Positions 34,518 to 43,547 of a stretch of DNA of 64,000 nucleotides are shown one piece after another. A program made the position numbers and the translations under genes. Each line of letters begins with the position of its first letter. The stretch's first letter is position 1. This stretch comes from Jiangella gansuensis DSM 44835 (GTDB taxonomy: Bacteria > Actinomycetota > Actinomycetes > Jiangellales > Jiangellaceae). The DNA is taken from positions 4,615,970 through 4,679,969 of the forward strand of contig NZ_KI911782.1 of NCBI RefSeq assembly GCF_000515395.1, written 5' to 3'. The notes under the pieces are model-generated. The model saw only the letters and a list, made by a program, of their open reading frames with translations, was not told the DNA's origin and did not search any database.

Positions 34518-35327
34518 ATGACGCCACCCATCCTGCTGACCGGCGGCACCGGCACCCTCGGGCGCCTCGTCACGCCGCTGCTGCGGCGGGCCGGCCATGA
34601 CGTCCGCGTGCTGAGCCGGCACGACCACGCCGACGGCGACGGCGTGGAGTACGTCACCGGGGACCTGGCCACCGGGGCCGGTGTCGAGCGAGCCGTCGCC
34701 GGGGTACAGACCGTCGTGCACTGCGCGGGCGGCCCCAAGGGCGACGGTGACAAGGCGCGTGCGCTGGTCCGGGCCGCGGTCCCGGCGGGTGTGCGGCACC
34801 TCGTGTACATCTCGGTGGCGGGCGCGGACCGGCTGCCCGTGGTGAGCCGGGCGGACCGGGCCATGTTCGGCTACTACGCGGAGAAGGCGGCCGGGGAACA
34901 GGCGGTCGCGGAGTCGGGCATCCCGTGGACCACACTGCGCGCCACTCAGTTCCACGAACTCAGCCTGCTGACGGTCCGGACGCTGGCGAAGCTGCCGGTG
35001 GTGCCGGTCATGAGCGGGTTCCGGTTCCAGCCGGTGGACGCCGCGGAGGTCGCGGCCCGGCTGGCCGAACTGGCGCTCGGAGACCCCGCCGGGTTGGTGC
35101 CCGACCTCGGAGGCCCGCGGGTGTACACGATGGCGGAGCTGGTCCGCGGCTACCTGCGCGCGGCCGGAAAGCGCCGGCTGACTCTGCCGGTGCGGGTGCC
35201 GGGCCGGGCCGCGCGGGCGATGCGCGACGGCGCCAACCTGGCCCCGGACCAGGCCGTCGGGCAGCGGACCTGGGAGGACTTCCTCGCGTCGCGGGTCGGT
35301 GACGCGCCCGACCCAGCGGTCCGCTGA
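34518..35327 (+). CDS. NmrA/SDR-type NAD(P)-binding oxidoreductase/epimerase
   Basis: GAGGAG precedes ATG 34518. TPPILLTGGTGTLGRLVTPL is the atypical SDR dinucleotide motif, and YISVAGADRLPV and YYAEKAAGEQAV (Tyr/Lys-type region) with TTLRATQFHEL follow. 269 aa. It is divergent from the ECF41-type sigma gene, the common genomic arrangement of ECF41 targets, so it is the likely regulated gene. Substrate unknown. Confidence 0.82.
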   Translation: MTPPILLTGGTGTLGRLVTPLLRRAGHDVRVLSRHDHADGDGVEYVTGDLATGAGVERAVAGVQTVVHCAGGPKGDGDKARALVRAAVPAGVRHLVYISVAGADRLPVVSRADRAMFGYYAEKAAGEQAVAESGIPWTTLRATQFHELSLLTVRTLAKLPVVPVMSGFRFQPVDAAEVAARLAELALGDPAGLVPDLGGPRVYTMAELVRGYLRAAGKRRLTLPVRVPGRAARAMRDGANLAPDQAVGQRTWEDFLASRVGDAPDPAVR

Positions 35328-35343
35328 CGATTAGGGTGCCCGC

Positions 35344-35679
35344 ATGACCGTCGTCCGCTCCATCGCGCTGTTCCTGCTGGCCGCCGTCGCGGAGATCGGC
35401 GGTGCGTGGCTGGTGTGGCAGGGCATCCGCGAGCACCGGGGGTTGCTGTGGGCCGGTGCCGGGGTCATCGCGCTCGGCCTCTACGGCTTCGTCGCGACGC
35501 TGCAGCCCGACCCGAACTTCGGGCGGGTCCTGGCCGCGTACGGCGGCGTCTTCGTGGCCGGGTCGCTGGCCTGGGGGGTGATCGTCGACGGGTTCCGGCC
35601 GGACCGGTGGGACGTCGTCGGCGGCCTGGTCTGCCTGGTCGGGGTCGCGATCATCATGTACGCCCCGCGTCCGTCCTGA
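35344..35679 (+). CDS. YnfA/UPF0060-family small membrane protein
   Basis: ATG 35344 lies six nt after TAGGGT, so it is probably leaderless. [61 protein letters not shown] and [20 protein letters not shown] match YnfA (about 110 aa, four helices), a small multidrug-like transporter family with unclear substrate. The 3' end overlaps the convergent VOC gene by 26 bp. Confidence 0.9.
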   Translation: MTVVRSIALFLLAAVAEIGGAWLVWQGIREHRGLLWAGAGVIALGLYGFVATLQPDPNFGRVLAAYGGVFVAGSLAWGVIVDGFRPDRWDVVGGLVCLVGVAIIMYAPRPS

Positions 35680-36124
35680 CGCCCTGACCGTCCTCGCCGG
35701 CGACGAAGATGCAGAACGGATGCCCGGCCGGGTCCGCGTAGACCCGCAGCGGCTCCTGCGGATCGGCCGAATCGTCGCGTAGTAGCCGCGCCCCGAGCGT
35801 CAGCGCCCGCTGGTGCTGGATGTCGAGCTGCGTGGTGTCGGGCACGGTGAAGTCCAGATGGAGCTGCTGCGGCACAGGTCCCTCCGGCCACGTCACAGCG
35901 GGCAGCGTCGGCACCGGCTGGAAGGCGATCCACGGCCGCCCGGCGTCGTCGCGCAGCACCAGCCAGCTCGCGGCCTGCGGGTCCGGCTCACCTGGGGCGG
36001 GCGGCTCGTCGCCGGGCCGGTAGGTCAGCCCGAGCAGCCGCCGGTAGAACTCCGCCAGGCCGCGCGCGTCGGTGGCGTCGAGCACCACCTGACGCAGCCG
36101 CGGATAGGTCGCGTCATCCGTCAT
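35654..36124 (-). CDS. VOC-family (glyoxalase-like) protein
   Basis: [49 protein letters not shown] and [20 protein letters not shown] show two beta-alpha-beta-beta-beta repeats of the vicinal oxygen chelate fold, ending [13 protein letters not shown]. It is the glyoxalase-like (PF18029) subgroup. 156 aa, starting at 36124. Reaction unknown; may be a binding protein. Confidence 0.8.
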   Translation of the reverse strand: MTDDATYPRLRQVVLDATDARGLAEFYRRLLGLTYRPGDEPPAPGEPDPQAASWLVLRDDAGRPWIAFQPVPTLPAVTWPEGPVPQQLHLDFTVPDTTQLDIQHQRALTLGARLLRDDSADPQEPLRVYADPAGHPFCIFVAGEDGQGVRTDAGRT

Positions 36125-36224
36125 GGTCGTCCTCTCCTCGCCGGCACTGTCACGGCCGCTCGGGCCGGATCGATCAGGAATCGAGAAGCGCCGGTCACCG
36201 AGCCATGCCAGCGTAGGTCACGAG

Positions 36225-36338
36225 GTGATCGCGATGGTCGAGCGCAATGCCGCCACGAAGGGCACGACGACGCCCGCCAGGAGCACCACCGGCGACGAGG
36301 CGCGGCTCGCCGAGCTCGTGACCAAGGCGGTGGGTTGA
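36225..36338 (+). CDS. Possible small protein, 37 aa
   Basis: Between the VOC and lyase genes a frame opens at GTG 36225, five nt after TAGGTC, or at ATG 36234. It reads MVERNAATKGTTTPARSTTG and ends ELVTKAVG at 36338, just before the convergent lyase stop. Codon use looks coding-like (GC-rich third positions), but I recognise no family. Low confidence; may be a remnant. Confidence 0.3.
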   Translation: MIAMVERNAATKGTTTPARSTTGDEARLAELVTKAVG

Positions 36339-36345
36339 GGTGTGC

Positions 36346-38907
36346 CTATTCCCGCAGCGTTGCGCTGAAGCTGCGGCCGTAGGCCTGGTGGGTGTCGACC
36401 TCCAGGTGGGTGTCGCCGCCGGCGTGGGTCACCCTGACGGCGCGGTCGCCGGCGACTTTCCTGAGCCGCCGGCCGGCGACGGTGACCTGCACGACGTCGC
36501 GGTCCATGGTCGGGTCGGAGACGGCGATGGTGGTCAGCCGCGATCGGGTGCGCGCGATCACGGAAGCCGGGCCGCCGATTTGTAGGCCGGCCACGTCGTG
36601 CCAGCCGGTGCCGAAGACGTTCGCGGCCACCAGCCCGAGGCCGGCGTGCCGGACCGCCTGCACGTCGGTGCCGTTGGCCAGCACGACCACCGTTCCGGCC
36701 GCGTATCTCCGCAACAGTTCGGGTGTCGCGTGCGGCACGAGCGCGTAGGCGAGCGCCGTCGTCGTCGGGGAGTGGTCCACGTGCACGCCGAACACGGACT
36801 TCGTCACGGCTGTGTCCGGGTTGGCCGTGCGGACGACGCGCCGGCTGCGGGTGACCTGGTCCAGCGCGACTCGCACCGGCTGGGCGGTGAGGAACGCGTA
36901 GCCGACGGCGCTGCCCGTGGTGTCGTTGGCGTAGCGCAGCCAGACGAGGTCGGCGGTGCCGGTTCCCGACCAGACCTGGCCGTCGCGCGACTCCCCGGCG
37001 ACGGTGACCGTGTCGGCCGGTGCCGCGATGCGGGCGTCGACGGCGGTGCTCACGGGGCGGCCGGCCGGGTCGGCGACCCCGGCGACCAGCGCCACGACCT
37101 CGTCGTCGAGCATGAACCACGATTTCGTCGCCGTCGTGTTCTGGTAGGCGACGAAGTCGTCGGGCAGGATCCCGGCCTGCTTGTCCACCCAGGCGACGTC
37201 GCTGGAGAGCACCATCCCGGCCGCACCGAAAGCGTCGAAGGTGGCGCCGCCGGAGTGGCCGTTGGTGCCGCGCGGGAAGTAGACGTAGGTGTTCTGGGAC
37301 TCCGACGACGGGGTGAACCCGAGCGGGTGGCCGGGGTTGTCGTAGTACGGCGTGCCGTACAGCTCCGGGATGGTGCGCCGCTGTTCCACCGGTGCGGTCA
37401 CGCCGGCGAGTGCGTACGGCGACACCGTCGTGTAGTAGTCGACGCCGAACGCCTGGGTCTGGTCCTCGCCGGCCAGGTACAGGTAGTAGGCGCCGTCGCC
37501 CTGGAACCAGGGCATCAGGTTCTCGCCGTTCATGTACTCGTACTTGCTGATCCGGTCCGAGCTGCGGGCCAGCGCGAACGCGAACCCGGGCCGGCGGTGC
37601 ACGTTCTTGTCCATCGCGTTGAACGCGACGCTGCGGGCGGCCGGGTTGACGTCGGCGGGTTCGATGGCGTCGTCGTCGAGGATGTCGGTGTACCGCGCGA
37701 TGCTCATCGGTGACACGAACGTCGCCGGGTTCAGCGCCGCCCGCGAGGTCGACCGGATGAACTTCACATAGCCCTTGAGCGCGGTGGCGTCGGCGCCGGT
37801 GCTGTAGTCGGAGAGGTCGACCACGGCCTCGACGACGGTGGCGACGTCGGTGTAGCCGGTGGAGGTCCGCACCACCGACCGGCCCTTGACGACCTCCATC
37901 ATCCAGCCCTCGAAGATCAGCGGCGCGAACCCGTCCGTGACCCAGCGCTGCACCACCGGGACCAGCGCGTCGCCGTCGGCGGCACCCGTCCCGTCCAGGA
38001 TCTTGAGCGTCTGCACCACGCGGGTCAGCAGTGCCCGGCCGTAGGAGCCGGTGTAGGCGACCGAGTGGTGCTGGATGAACGAGCCGTCGGCGTAGTAGCC
38101 GTCGGTGACGCCGTGCCGCAATGCGTACGGGTCGATGGGGAGGAAGACGGTCAGCTGGTCCTCGAGCGCCTTGGTGATGCGGGCGTCGTCACCGAGCAGC
38201 GCACCCTGCAGGATGCGGTTGGTGGTGATGTCGGCGAGGTTGGCGCCGGTGTGGAACCGCGAGTCGAGGTCGACGTCGCCGTCGCGCCCGTTGCGCAGGT
38301 AGGCGTCCATGCTGGCGACGTACGTGGCGACAAGGTCCGGCTGGTGGTCGGCGACGGTGTCGGCCAGCAGCACCAGGGTCTTGCTGACGTGGGTGGAGAT
38401 GCCGATCTCCCAGGTGAACCAGTTGCCGTAGTAGCCCTGGTCCTGGTCGCCGTAGTAGTGCTCGTGCAGCCAGGCCAGGCCGTCGAGCACGCGGAGCTGC
38501 ACGTCCGTGTCGCCCGCCAGTGCGCTACCCGGCGTGCGGGTGGCCAGCGCGATCTCGTAGAGGTGCAGGAACGAGGCGTTCAGGTTGGGGTCGCGGGTGC
38601 CGAGCGGCACGCCGGCGAAGAGTTCGCCGTCCTGTGCGGCGTCGAGGGCTGCGAGCCAGGTGCGCGCCGTTTGTTCGATCGCGCTGACCTTGCCGGCCAC
38701 GTCCGGCCGCGCGTTCGTCTCAGCCGTCCCGGTGAAGATCGCCGCCGTGTTGGCGAGCAGGTGGCCGTGGTCGATTCCCGTGACGGCCGGAGCGCCGGCG
38801 GATGGCGTTCCGGCAGCGCCAGTTCCGGCGGCCAGGCCGGGCCGGGCGACGGCCAGCAGACCGGTGGCGGACAGGAGCGACAGCATCCGGCGACGAGTGA
38901 TGTCCAC
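36346..38907 (-). CDS. Polysaccharide lyase family 8 (hyaluronate/chondroitin/xanthan lyase type), Tat-exported
   Basis: GTG 38907 opens a Tat signal (MDITRRRMLSLLSATGLLAV). The alpha/alpha toroid holds catalytic-site motifs NWFTWEIGISTHVSKTLVLL (Asn), DGSFIQHHSVAYTGSYG (His, Tyr) and SRFHTGANL. The middle domain has YEYMNGENLMPWFQGDGAYY and WVDKQAGI, then the C-terminal beta domain. 853 aa is the usual PL8 length. It cleaves uronic-acid polysaccharides by beta-elimination outside the cell. A DasR-like operator 31 nt upstream fits control by amino-sugar metabolism. Confidence 0.9.
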   Translation of the reverse strand: MDITRRRMLSLLSATGLLAVARPGLAAGTGAAGTPSAGAPAVTGIDHGHLLANTAAIFTGTAETNARPDVAGKVSAIEQTARTWLAALDAAQDGELFAGVPLGTRDPNLNASFLHLYEIALATRTPGSALAGDTDVQLRVLDGLAWLHEHYYGDQDQGYYGNWFTWEIGISTHVSKTLVLLADTVADHQPDLVATYVASMDAYLRNGRDGDVDLDSRFHTGANLADITTNRILQGALLGDDARITKALEDQLTVFLPIDPYALRHGVTDGYYADGSFIQHHSVAYTGSYGRALLTRVVQTLKILDGTGAADGDALVPVVQRWVTDGFAPLIFEGWMMEVVKGRSVVRTSTGYTDVATVVEAVVDLSDYSTGADATALKGYVKFIRSTSRAALNPATFVSPMSIARYTDILDDDAIEPADVNPAARSVAFNAMDKNVHRRPGFAFALARSSDRISKYEYMNGENLMPWFQGDGAYYLYLAGEDQTQAFGVDYYTTVSPYALAGVTAPVEQRRTIPELYGTPYYDNPGHPLGFTPSSESQNTYVYFPRGTNGHSGGATFDAFGAAGMVLSSDVAWVDKQAGILPDDFVAYQNTTATKSWFMLDDEVVALVAGVADPAGRPVSTAVDARIAAPADTVTVAGESRDGQVWSGTGTADLVWLRYANDTTGSAVGYAFLTAQPVRVALDQVTRSRRVVRTANPDTAVTKSVFGVHVDHSPTTTALAYALVPHATPELLRRYAAGTVVVLANGTDVQAVRHAGLGLVAANVFGTGWHDVAGLQIGGPASVIARTRSRLTTIAVSDPTMDRDVVQVTVAGRRLRKVAGDRAVRVTHAGGDTHLEVDTHQAYGRSFSATLRE

Positions 38908-38935
38908 GGGCAGTAACCTCCGGCGCTCTCGACAT

Positions 38936-38949
38936 GAGGTCTAGACCAC
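38936..38949. promoter_or_regulatory. DasR/GntR-HutC-type operator upstream of the PL8 lyase gene
   Basis: GGTCTAGACC (38938-38947) is a perfect 10-bp palindrome; in context the minus strand reads TTGTGGTCTAGACCTCAT, close to the DasR element consensus with TGGTCTAGACCA. It lies 31 nt upstream of the lyase start. GlcNAc-responsive control would suit a glycosaminoglycan lyase. Confidence 0.6.
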
Positions 38950-39025
38950 AACAAACCGGAGTCAAACAGACGGACCGGCTGTCGGCAAGGGCTTTCCGGT
39001 CAGAGGCTTGCCCGCGAACATCGCT

Positions 39026-39083
39026 CCCATGATCATCAAGAGTTGGTACGGCTATGGCCGGGTCAACTCTTGATGATCATGGG
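39026..39083. repeat. Perfect 20-bp inverted repeat, intergenic terminator-like element (copy B)
   Basis: Arms 39026-39045 and 39064-39083 (core CCCATGATCATCAAGAGTTG) are exact inverse complements around an 18-nt loop. Loops of copies A and B align (both end CCGGGT, with a TA-centred middle), so they are homologous. The last codons and stop of the EamA gene (PMIIKS) fall in the right arm. Confidence 0.8.
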
Positions 39084-40025
39084 CGTGGGGCGACGGCGGC
39101 GGCGGCGGGAGATGGCCACGCCGGCCAGGCTGATGGCGCCGCCGGCCAGGCCGTACGCCGTAGGGATCTCAGACAGCAGCAGCCAGGACAGCAGCACGGA
39201 CACCGTCGGGACGGCGTAGGTGGTGGCGCTGAGGCGGCCGGCGTCCATGCGGCTCAGTGCGTAGGCCCAGGTGCTGAAGCCGATGGCGGTCGGGAACAGG
39301 CCGAGGTACACCGCGCCGAGGATCGCGCTGGCCGGTGCGGACGCCAGTTCGTCCACCAGTTGTGGCGTCCAGGGCAACAGCACCACGGCGCCGACGAGGC
39401 AGGCCAGCCAGGTGGTGGTGAGCCCGTCCACCCGGCGCAGCACCACTTTCTGGATGAGCACGCCGGCGGTGTACAGCAGGGCGGCCAGCAGGCACAGCAC
39501 GACGCCGAGGCCGTCGCGGTCGCCGCCGGAGCCCATCGCGATGACCGCCACGCCGCCGAACGCGACCAGTGATCCGGCGATGAGGGCGCGGGGGAACCCC
39601 TCGCCGAGGAACAGGCCCGCGCCGAACGCGATGAGCAGTGGTGCGACGTTCACCAGCAGCGCCGCGGTGCCGGCGTCGACGTGCTGTTCGCCGGCGTTGA
39701 GCGCGACGGTGTAGCCGGCCAGCCAGAGCACGCCGCACGCGGCGATCAGCCCGAACGAGCGCCGTGACAGGGGCACCGGGATCATCCGCCGGCCGCGTTT
39801 GGCCAGCACCAGGACGGTCAGCGCCAGCCCCGCGACGGCAAGCCGGACCAGGGCCATCGGTGCCGGTGAAATGGCGTGCCCGACGTCGCGGATGGCGACG
39901 AATGCCGATGCCCACAGCAGGACGGTGATGCCCGCGGCGACGGCGGCCTTGCGGGACTCGGTGGGCGCTGGCGGTGTGGGTGGGGTGTTGGCGGGGGCCT
40001 GGAGTTGCTGGGTCACATCGACCAT
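39063..40025 (-). CDS. EamA/DMT-family transporter
   Basis: Ten hydrophobic helices in two EamA repeats: ITVLLWASAFVAIRDVGHAI, SPAPMALVRLAVAGLAL at the start and LSATTYAVPTVSVLLSWLLL at the end. 320 aa. The family exports amino acids or metabolites. It is divergent from a LysR gene, its likely regulator. The C-terminal residues are supplied by the palindromic repeat, so the original ending may have been replaced. Confidence 0.85.
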   Translation of the reverse strand: MVDVTQQLQAPANTPPTPPAPTESRKAAVAAGITVLLWASAFVAIRDVGHAISPAPMALVRLAVAGLALTVLVLAKRGRRMIPVPLSRRSFGLIAACGVLWLAGYTVALNAGEQHVDAGTAALLVNVAPLLIAFGAGLFLGEGFPRALIAGSLVAFGGVAVIAMGSGGDRDGLGVVLCLLAALLYTAGVLIQKVVLRRVDGLTTTWLACLVGAVVLLPWTPQLVDELASAPASAILGAVYLGLFPTAIGFSTWAYALSRMDAGRLSATTYAVPTVSVLLSWLLLSEIPTAYGLAGGAISLAGVAISRRRRRRPTPMIIKS

Positions 40026-40099
40026 GGTCGCCGGAGATGATTAGACAGCACAAGCGACTATTTCTGCATCATTGTTAAGCGGTGCTGTACGGTTGCGCC

Positions 40100-40987
40100 A
40101 TGCTGGATGTCTCCCGTCTGCGGCTGCTGCGTGCGGTCGTCGCCACCGGGTCCATTCGTGCGGGCGCCGACGCCCTGGGCTACACCCCGTCCGCCGTCAG
40201 TCAGCAGCTCGCCGCCCTGCAGCGCGAGACCGGACTGCGGCTGCTGGAACGGGTCGGCCGCGGCATCGAACCCACCACCGTCGGGCGCACGCTGGCCGCC
40301 GAGGCGGAGCCGCTGTTCCAGGCGATCACCCGCATCGAGGGACTGGTCGGCGACCTGCGGGCCGGCCGGGTGGGCAGCCTGTCCATCGGCTACTTCGCGT
40401 CCGCGGGTGCCGTCTGGCTGCCGCCGGTGGTGGCCGCCTTGCACGCACAGTTCCCGGAGCTGCGGCTGGAGTTGCGGATGACCGAGGTGAAGACGCCCGA
40501 CGCCGCGGTGCCGGACGTGGACATCTTCGTCGAGCGCCCCGGTGACACACCGGCGCCCGGCACCGATGTGCGCCGGCTGGCCGACGACCCGTACGTCGCC
40601 GTCGTCCGGGCCGACGACCCGTTCGCCCAACGCGATGAGGTGCCGCTGGCCGAGTTGCGCGAACGCCGGTGGATCGACAACGACCTCGACGACGGTGCCT
40701 GCCGGCGGGTGCTGCTGGCGGCCTGTGCGGAAGTCGGCTTCGTGCCTGAGTTCGCGGTCGAGACGCACGACTACCACACGGCGATCCCGTTCGTGTCCAC
40801 CGGCATCGGCATCACCGTCGTGCCCGAGCTCGGTATCCGCGATCTACCCGCAGACGTCACGACGGTACGTATCGTGGCGCCCACGCCGGTCCGGAACATC
40901 AGCGTGGCCGTACGCAAGGCAGCCTCGCAGCACCCGGCGGCACGTCGCGCCGTCGAACTGCTCGACCACGTGGTCACCGGTCGCTGA
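40100..40987 (+). CDS. LysR-family transcriptional regulator
   Basis: ATG 40100, six nt after TACGGT, starts MLDVSRLRLLRAVVATGSIR. The N-terminal helix-turn-helix is TPSAVSQQLAALQRETGLRL, LLERVGRGIEPTTVG, and the substrate-binding domain follows (GSLSIGYFASAGAVWLPPVV). 295 aa. It is divergent from the EamA transporter across 74 bp of relatively AT-rich DNA and probably controls it. Its 3' end overlaps the GNAT gene by 14 bp. Confidence 0.88.
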   Translation: MLDVSRLRLLRAVVATGSIRAGADALGYTPSAVSQQLAALQRETGLRLLERVGRGIEPTTVGRTLAAEAEPLFQAITRIEGLVGDLRAGRVGSLSIGYFASAGAVWLPPVVAALHAQFPELRLELRMTEVKTPDAAVPDVDIFVERPGDTPAPGTDVRRLADDPYVAVVRADDPFAQRDEVPLAELRERRWIDNDLDDGACRRVLLAACAEVGFVPEFAVETHDYHTAIPFVSTGIGITVVPELGIRDLPADVTTVRIVAPTPVRNISVAVRKAASQHPAARRAVELLDHVVTGR

Positions 40988-41888
40988 CGGCGGCCCCCGG
41001 CCACTCGAACCGCACGTTGCGGGCGTACTCCCGGAAGCCGATGGACTGGTACGTGGCCCGCGCCGACGGGTAGGCGTCGTCACCGCGGGCGCACACCCGC
41101 GCGTGGGTGCCGCCGAGCCGGCGGGCAGCGTCCAGGGCCGCCAGCGACACCGCGCTGGCGAGCCCGCGGCGGCGGTGCGCCGGGTCCGTTCCCACCGGTT
41201 CCAGCACCGCCGCGCCCGTGTGGTCGTCCAGCCAGGCCAGGCAGAACGCGGCCGCCGTGCCGTCCGGCGCTTCCACCAGCCAGTCCAGCTCCGGGCGGTA
41301 GGCCGTGGAGCGCATGAGCGTCCGGTAGGCGGCGCCGGTGAGTTCCGACGGTGGCCGGCCGGGCAGTGAGAACGCCGCGTTGTGCGCCGACGCCCGCAGC
41401 TCGGCGTCGTCCTCGCCGCGCACCGGCCGCAGCCGGTAACCGTCGGGAACCGCGGGCTCGGGCACCGTGTCCACCGTGCGGCCCAGGTGAACGAAGTACG
41501 GGCCGGAGGTGTCCGGCCGGTATCCGTGCGCGCGCACGACGCCGGCCAGGTCCGTCTCGGCGTCCAGCACCGTGACGACGCGGCGGCTGTCACCGGCGAT
41601 GCCGTGGAACCACTGCAGCACGTCGGCTGCCACGCCGACATGAGCCGGGTCGACGTGCAGGTCCAGCTGCCGGCCGTGCTTGGCCCAGGCCCACGCGACG
41701 GTGCGGTCGCCGTCGTCCCAGAACGACACGGACCAGCCGGGATCGGGTGTGCCGTGCTCCAGCCAGAACCACGCGAGCTCACCCGGGTGCCACCGGCTGG
41801 TCGGGCCCCACAGCCGCCGGGTCAGCTCCTGCATGGCCGGCAGTACGTCGGGGGAGCCGAGGCGGTGCTGTCGGTAGCGGGAGGACAC
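40974..41888 (-). CDS. GNAT-family N-acetyltransferase (two-domain)
   Basis: GTG 41888 lies six nt after TAGGGT on the minus strand. The C-terminal GNAT domain has EPVGTDPAHRRRGLASAVSL (the acetyl-CoA loop R/Q-x-x-G-x-G/A) and YPSARATYQSIGFREYARNV. The N-terminal half (PTSRWHPGELAWFWLEHGTP) is a second, degenerate GNAT-like domain. 304 aa. Acceptor unknown. Confidence 0.82.
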   Translation of the reverse strand: MSSRYRQHRLGSPDVLPAMQELTRRLWGPTSRWHPGELAWFWLEHGTPDPGWSVSFWDDGDRTVAWAWAKHGRQLDLHVDPAHVGVAADVLQWFHGIAGDSRRVVTVLDAETDLAGVVRAHGYRPDTSGPYFVHLGRTVDTVPEPAVPDGYRLRPVRGEDDAELRASAHNAAFSLPGRPPSELTGAAYRTLMRSTAYRPELDWLVEAPDGTAAAFCLAWLDDHTGAAVLEPVGTDPAHRRRGLASAVSLAALDAARRLGGTHARVCARGDDAYPSARATYQSIGFREYARNVRFEWPGAAVSDR

Positions 41889-41972
41889 CGGGGAACCCTA
41901 CGTCGTCGCCGGCGCCGTGAGAGGCTGACAGCCGGCATGGACAGCCGTAGCAGCACAGGGGAGTGATCGCTC

Positions 41973-43418
41973 GTGCCCAGACGTGTCGTGCGTGTACCCG
42001 CTGAGGCGATGACCGCCGACGGCGCCGCGTTGCGGGCCGGCGTGGACGTCATCCAGGCGGAGTTGGGTGTCACGCCCGCGTTCCCCGACGACGTCGAGCG
42101 TGCGGCCGCCGACGCGGCGAAGAACCCGCGGCTGCCCGGGCTGGACCGCACCGACCTCCCGTTCGTGACCATCGACCCGGAGACCGCGCTCGACCTCGAC
42201 CAGGCGCTGCACATCGAGCGGGCCGGCCGCGGCTACGTCGTCTACTACGCCATCGCCGACGTCGGTGCGTTCGTCGCGCCCGGTGACCCGGTCGACCAGG
42301 AGGCGCACCGCCGCGGCGAGACGCTGTACGGCGCGGACGCCAAGGTGCCGCTCTACCCGAAGTCGCTGTCCGAGGACGCCGCCTCGCTGCTGGCCGACCA
42401 GGTCCGCCCGGCGCTGCTGTGGACCATCGAGGTCGACGCCGACGGCGAAGGTACGGCCGTACGGGTGGAGCGTGCGCTGGTGCGCAGCCGGGCCAAGCTG
42501 TCCTACGCCGGCGTGCAGGACCAGCTCGACGCCGGCACCGCCGACCCCGTCTTCGAGCTGCTGCGCGAGGTGGGTGAGCTGCGGCTGGCCCGCGAGGCCG
42601 ACCGCGGCGGTGTCTCCCTGCCGCTGCCTGAGCAGGAGGTGCGGGTCGACGGCGGTCACTGGTGGCTGGAGTTCCGGCAGCAGCACCCGGTCGAGCAGTG
42701 GAACGCACAGATCTCCCTGCTCACCGGTATGGGCGCGGCGTCGCTGATGGTGGCCGCCCGGGTCGGGCTGTTGCGCACCTTGGCGCCGGCCGACCCGCGC
42801 GACGTACGCCGGCTGCGGCGCACGGCGCGGGCGCTGCGGGTCGACTGGCCGGACGGCAGGAGCTACCCCGACTTCGTCCGCTCTCTGGACCCGGCGAAGC
42901 CCAGCCATGCCGCGACCTTGGTTGCCTGCACCCGGCTGCTGCGCGGCTCCGGGTACGCCGGCTTCGACGGCAAGCTGCCCGAGCAGACCGGGCACTCGGC
43001 GCTGGCGGCGGAGTACGCGCACGTCACCGCGCCGCTGCGGCGGCTGATCGACCGCTATGCGGGCGAAATCTGCCTGGCACTGAGCGCGGACCAGCCGGTG
43101 CCGGACTGGGTGCGCGAGCGGCTCGCTGAGCTGCCGGACACCATGCGCGGCTCGACCCGGCGCGCCAACCAGTACGAGCGGCAGGTCCTGGACCTGGTGG
43201 AGGCCGCTGTCCTGCACGAGCACGTCGGCGCCACCTTCCCGGCGGTGGTGGTCGAGGTGGACGACCGCGACGCCCGCCGCGGCGACCTCGTCATCCAGGA
43301 GCCCGCCGTCGAGGCACCGGTGCGCGCCGCCGCCGACCTGCCCCTCGGCACCGACGTCGAGGCACGGCTCACGGTCGCCGACCCGGCCACCCGCTCCATC
43401 CGCTTCGAACTGCCCTGA
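41973..43418 (+). CDS. RNB-domain ribonuclease (RNase II/R family)
   Basis: GTG 41973 follows GGGGAG. The RNB catalytic signature TIDPETALDLDQALHIERAG holds the magnesium-binding Asps, followed by YYAIADVGAFVAPGDPVDQE, GETLYGADAKVPLYPKSLSE and the late motif HVTAPLRRLIDRYAGE. It degrades RNA 3' to 5'. At 481 aa it lacks the cold-shock and S1 modules of full RNase R, as in many actinobacterial RNB proteins. Confidence 0.88.
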   Translation: MPRRVVRVPAEAMTADGAALRAGVDVIQAELGVTPAFPDDVERAAADAAKNPRLPGLDRTDLPFVTIDPETALDLDQALHIERAGRGYVVYYAIADVGAFVAPGDPVDQEAHRRGETLYGADAKVPLYPKSLSEDAASLLADQVRPALLWTIEVDADGEGTAVRVERALVRSRAKLSYAGVQDQLDAGTADPVFELLREVGELRLAREADRGGVSLPLPEQEVRVDGGHWWLEFRQQHPVEQWNAQISLLTGMGAASLMVAARVGLLRTLAPADPRDVRRLRRTARALRVDWPDGRSYPDFVRSLDPAKPSHAATLVACTRLLRGSGYAGFDGKLPEQTGHSALAAEYAHVTAPLRRLIDRYAGEICLALSADQPVPDWVRERLAELPDTMRGSTRRANQYERQVLDLVEAAVLHEHVGATFPAVVVEVDDRDARRGDLVIQEPAVEAPVRAAADLPLGTDVEARLTVADPATRSIRFELP

Positions 43419-43547
43419 CCGCCGGCCCTGACCGCCGCTCGACGGATTGTCGGGCCGGACGGCCCGTGGATGCGACAGCTGTCCGATGACATGACGTCGC
43501 GGCGTCGCTAGCGTCCGACCATCCTGCCGCCCGAGGAGGGATGGTCG

